From assembly GCA_015063125.1 (NCBI GenBank), contig SUTB01000004.1, positions 1 through 64,000 of the forward strand: 64,000 nucleotides of DNA, read 5' to 3'. Below, piece by piece: positions 63,701 to 64,000 of the stretch. The notes beneath the pieces were generated by a model. That model saw nothing but the letters and a program-made list of their open reading frames with translations. It ran no database searches and was not told the origin of the DNA. Position 1 is the stretch's first letter, and every line of letters starts with the position of its first letter. Made by a program: the position numbers and the translations under genes. Source of the stretch: Thermoplasmata archaeon. Lineage in GTDB: Archaea > Thermoplasmatota > Thermoplasmata > Methanomassiliicoccales > Methanomethylophilaceae.

Positions 63701-64000
63701 CTCCGGATTATTGAGGTATCCTGAGGAAAGCTGGTATCCTGAGACGTACAGTTCGCCCACGGCACCGACAGGTACCCTGCGGCGTTCGCTGTCCAGGATG
63801 TACACTTTGGAATTCATATTCGGTATTCCTACGGAACTGCTGTAATTACGTTCCGAGACCGATATCGATGACGTGCAGGCGGTGTTCTCTGTCGGGCCGT
63901 ATCCGTCGATGACGTTGACATCGGTGAACACATCGAACTTCCCCAACGCCTCCCCGCCTAATATCACATTCCTGAGCTTTACCTCTGGATGCTTCTCGAT
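57764..64000 (-). CDS. non-ribosomal peptide synthetase, 3' part (5' end beyond the window)
   Basis: The frame stays open to the right edge, so the start is missing. Numbering from 63967, the domains are: A1 C-terminal part (1-240), carrier T1 with GGDSL Ser277, epimerization E (about 325-695; NHIAVDG at 445-451 and EGHGRD at 559), condensation C (about 700-1090; HHVIMDA at 805), complete A2 (about 1095-1590; TSGTTGKPKG), T2 with Ser1623, and a terminal C-like domain (about 1670-2060; CHLAFDG at 1793). There is no thioesterase or reductase. E followed by C implies a D-residue is passed on. No PPTase or MbtH lies in the window. Confidence 0.93.
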   Translation of the reverse strand: MEKHPEVKLRNVILGGEALGKFDVFTDVNVIDGYGPTENTACTSSISVSERNYSSSVGIPNMNSKVYILDSERRRVPVGAVGELYVSGYQLSSGYLNNPEKNSEVFLDNPFCDEEGYERMYATGDFFRLLPDGTLGIIGRRDGQVKIRGNRVEPTEVEACIRSMEGIGDVTVQSIVQNDGSKELCAYVVLHSASGQHISGESVRSYVAERKPDYMVPSFVIILEKIPLNVNGKVDMRALPKPDISSLRKEYTAPRNDIEKVLCDAFSSALGIEGIGIDDDFMRLGGDSLKAIRAVSSCRSQGIEIKAKDVVSLRTVRAISSTVSSAADMGSSVGNIGEIPIHSIFLKSGTADQRDTFVQHMDLLCPQSLDEGILQHAIDAVTDRHDMLRAIYDGRPRIRDQGIRVCDVTLVEAFSEDDILSSSAFALSTLSLSEGRLMACLLISYEGRRYIRLMINHIAVDGVSWNIILSDLSECISAAIDGREPSLPPRTMPIRDWIARGYQPTESERRYWDKVKIDANVPELESEPFSISLPLSAENRYGIGKQDILLTAFAESFKDITGTDLVLRMEGHGRDHDVERTVGWFTCMYPLVLSTTGDPVRDVFSVRKARRSVPKGGRGYGYLRNDLPPITFNYLSSAFSYSDSLLEAVRLPISYQEPPDMGELLSFNIAETDDGLIISGRCPMQLPIFETIKNRLGSILQALAESLSAPLSGPQLNVYLDEMANDKGTAYSAPGMFPIPEGASDDDILHAIDAVLDAHPVLSMHISEVGGEPWLVPGNRPIIEKSSDDEFLRPFNFSESLCRFRIVPGYIQWNVHHVIMDAESRRILIRDLGMAFEGVQIPAEYGFLTSAADQPDADYQEDALSYYDGVIEDIELPVEDGNGVKGSFEMPIPITSRDIPSGMTAGGFFTAVFGYTLSRFTGSTQAVFPMTEKGRNAEGTEDAVGMFVNTFPVSIDCSDRPVSEFLNSSMDSILSSMSHSKVPFMDVAGRYGLTMKVSFEFLADINSSIRSITSAASGDSSGHGIYSADWVSDLAIYVTESNDGFMASLEHSGRYSLSTCERFLHAFNEIAKGLIACERLSDIQYTSSEDIDILDSINDTAAPLRFNNILEAFRHSVSEYPDRTLLTYMDRSYTYTEVDVISDSIATTLKSSGVIRGDNVAIMVPRSEWYLICAIGVMKTGAAYVPIDISYPDERISHMLNDSSSKAVVVTGETKERCGSLTGLPTVGCEGLEPSHFTPVSVLPTDTAVILYTSGTTGKPKGSKIPHQSLENFSEWTSSYTDFKSGDVFALFASVAFDMHTMSLYPPIFTGGSVDIVPEDIRLDIHRLNEHFVSRGVTHTFITTNLGKMFASSVKASTLRCLAYGGEKLGEFTAPDFIGALETYGPSENLAVSAAIPVNERAYSSSVGHLIQNVKGYILDADHRRVPVGAVGELFLSGYQLSSGYLNNPERNAEAFFGNPFSDEEGYERMYATGDFFRLLPDGTLGVIGRRDGQVKIRGNRVELTEVEACIKAMPEITGVTVQPIASASGTKELCAYVVASSATSVSDIQKFVSDRKPDYMVPSFVIKLDRIPLTVNGKVDKRALPEPDLSVLSSDYSEPRDEDERILCRAFAEALGLERAGIDDDFQRLGGDSLKATWIASIFNEKSGKHVFARDIMRKRTVRAILSEQEAKDKIQSFVYDMDKGHPPSFSQMDVIKYMLVSNLSLNIATMVTLPPFISFDMVYKAVEALIQTTPDLRMHMIAKSERDVTVRYDAHIDIETAQCDPEEFAKTFVRPFTPFGPCLSRFAVVEWEGQCTLFIDICHLAFDGRSIAPLAMRIQSIMTGTIPPIDDGVIRQAGYDNAYMLTETFKRRSEEFLQTLEGSDDTYDDGVVSEDDSGVVQMPLSISAADMKDITQKLNCGPADVFYMAEAYALNRVYGKDKMFYIIEDGRGEVDVEDSVGVFMRLHPIWITKDSDDLMGYVESAVKQVDRTLQYLDIPLLPIFEARPTIYPDVVIQFENYKIGEGESEGSMGGGLAARQLPALSRSPFRMHSVVVPHGDGFAIGTTYAEYQSGKVVNQIVMEFDGFLSELAEHIR

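Noticed and set aside
1-64000. CRISPR arrays, rRNA genes and intact insertion sequences
   Set aside because: No regularly spaced repeats, rRNA-like sequence or transposase frame was seen on either strand.

Overview
The window is archaeal chromosomal DNA. It carries eukaryote-like archaeal information genes (aIF1A, RIO1, a Dim2/Krr1-type KH protein, Pus10, ribosomal proteins L21e, L15e and S15, RpoF, fibrillarin, Kae1, family-B DNA polymerase, archaeal YchF), TATA-box promoters that often lead to leaderless starts, and many overlapping ATGA/TGATG gene junctions. The mix of these genes with InlB-type surface proteins, ketol-acid reductoisomerase, proBA and a non-ribosomal peptide synthetase (NRPS) fits a host-associated member of the Thermoplasmata, most likely a gut or rumen methanogen of the Methanomassiliicoccales. 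No methanogenesis gene lies in the window, so this placement is inference.

Layout. 1-9.8 kb: small and surface proteins, ilvC, a cyclophilin-like protein, then a minus-strand group (radical SAM, M24 peptidase, aspartate dehydrogenase, HD hydrolase, small membrane protein) and archease. 9.9-21.8 kb: a formyltransferase-like protein, a HAD-related protein, tRNA-Glu, and a dense translation/transcription cluster (aIF1A-RIO1-KH-Pus10-L21e-RpoF-DUF655-KsgA), then YchF and DNA polymerase B. 21.8-29.2 kb: a MORN protein, a FecBCD-type metal/chelate ABC transporter operon with a coupled methyltransferase, and larE-larB-larC for the nickel-pincer nucleotide. 29.4-36.6 kb: L15e, a ThiI-like protein without a PP-loop, TauE/DUF1634, an NCS2 purine permease, a DUF1634 remnant and tRNA-Leu. 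36.7-52 kb: a heterodimeric ABC exporter, a phosphohexomutase pseudoenzyme, a JAMM protein, an IMPase-NAD kinase fusion, fibrillarin, a Nudix protein, a large surface protein coupled to an MFS transporter, S15, a DHH/RecJ nuclease, Kae1 and tRNA-Val. 52-56.6 kb: an alanine/glycine:cation symporter, proBA and tRNA-Ser. 56.7-64 kb: an accessory stretch behind tRNA-Ser with a truncated AAA ATPase, short tandem repeats, a frame-disrupted small membrane protein and the 3' part of an NRPS gene that runs off the right edge.

The strongest lead is this NRPS. Its visible order is (A)-T-E-C-A-T-C, including an epimerization domain and a terminal condensation-like domain, so it should make a peptide containing a D-residue in an archaeon. 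Other points of interest are the lar operon next to a metal-type transporter, several apparent pseudoenzymes (phosphohexomutase, ThiI, HAD-related), a mutually degenerate ABC exporter pair, a 39-bp dispersed repeat found twice beside terminators, and one gene ending in UAG while every other stop I checked is UGA or UAA. No CRISPR array, rRNA gene or intact insertion sequence was seen.
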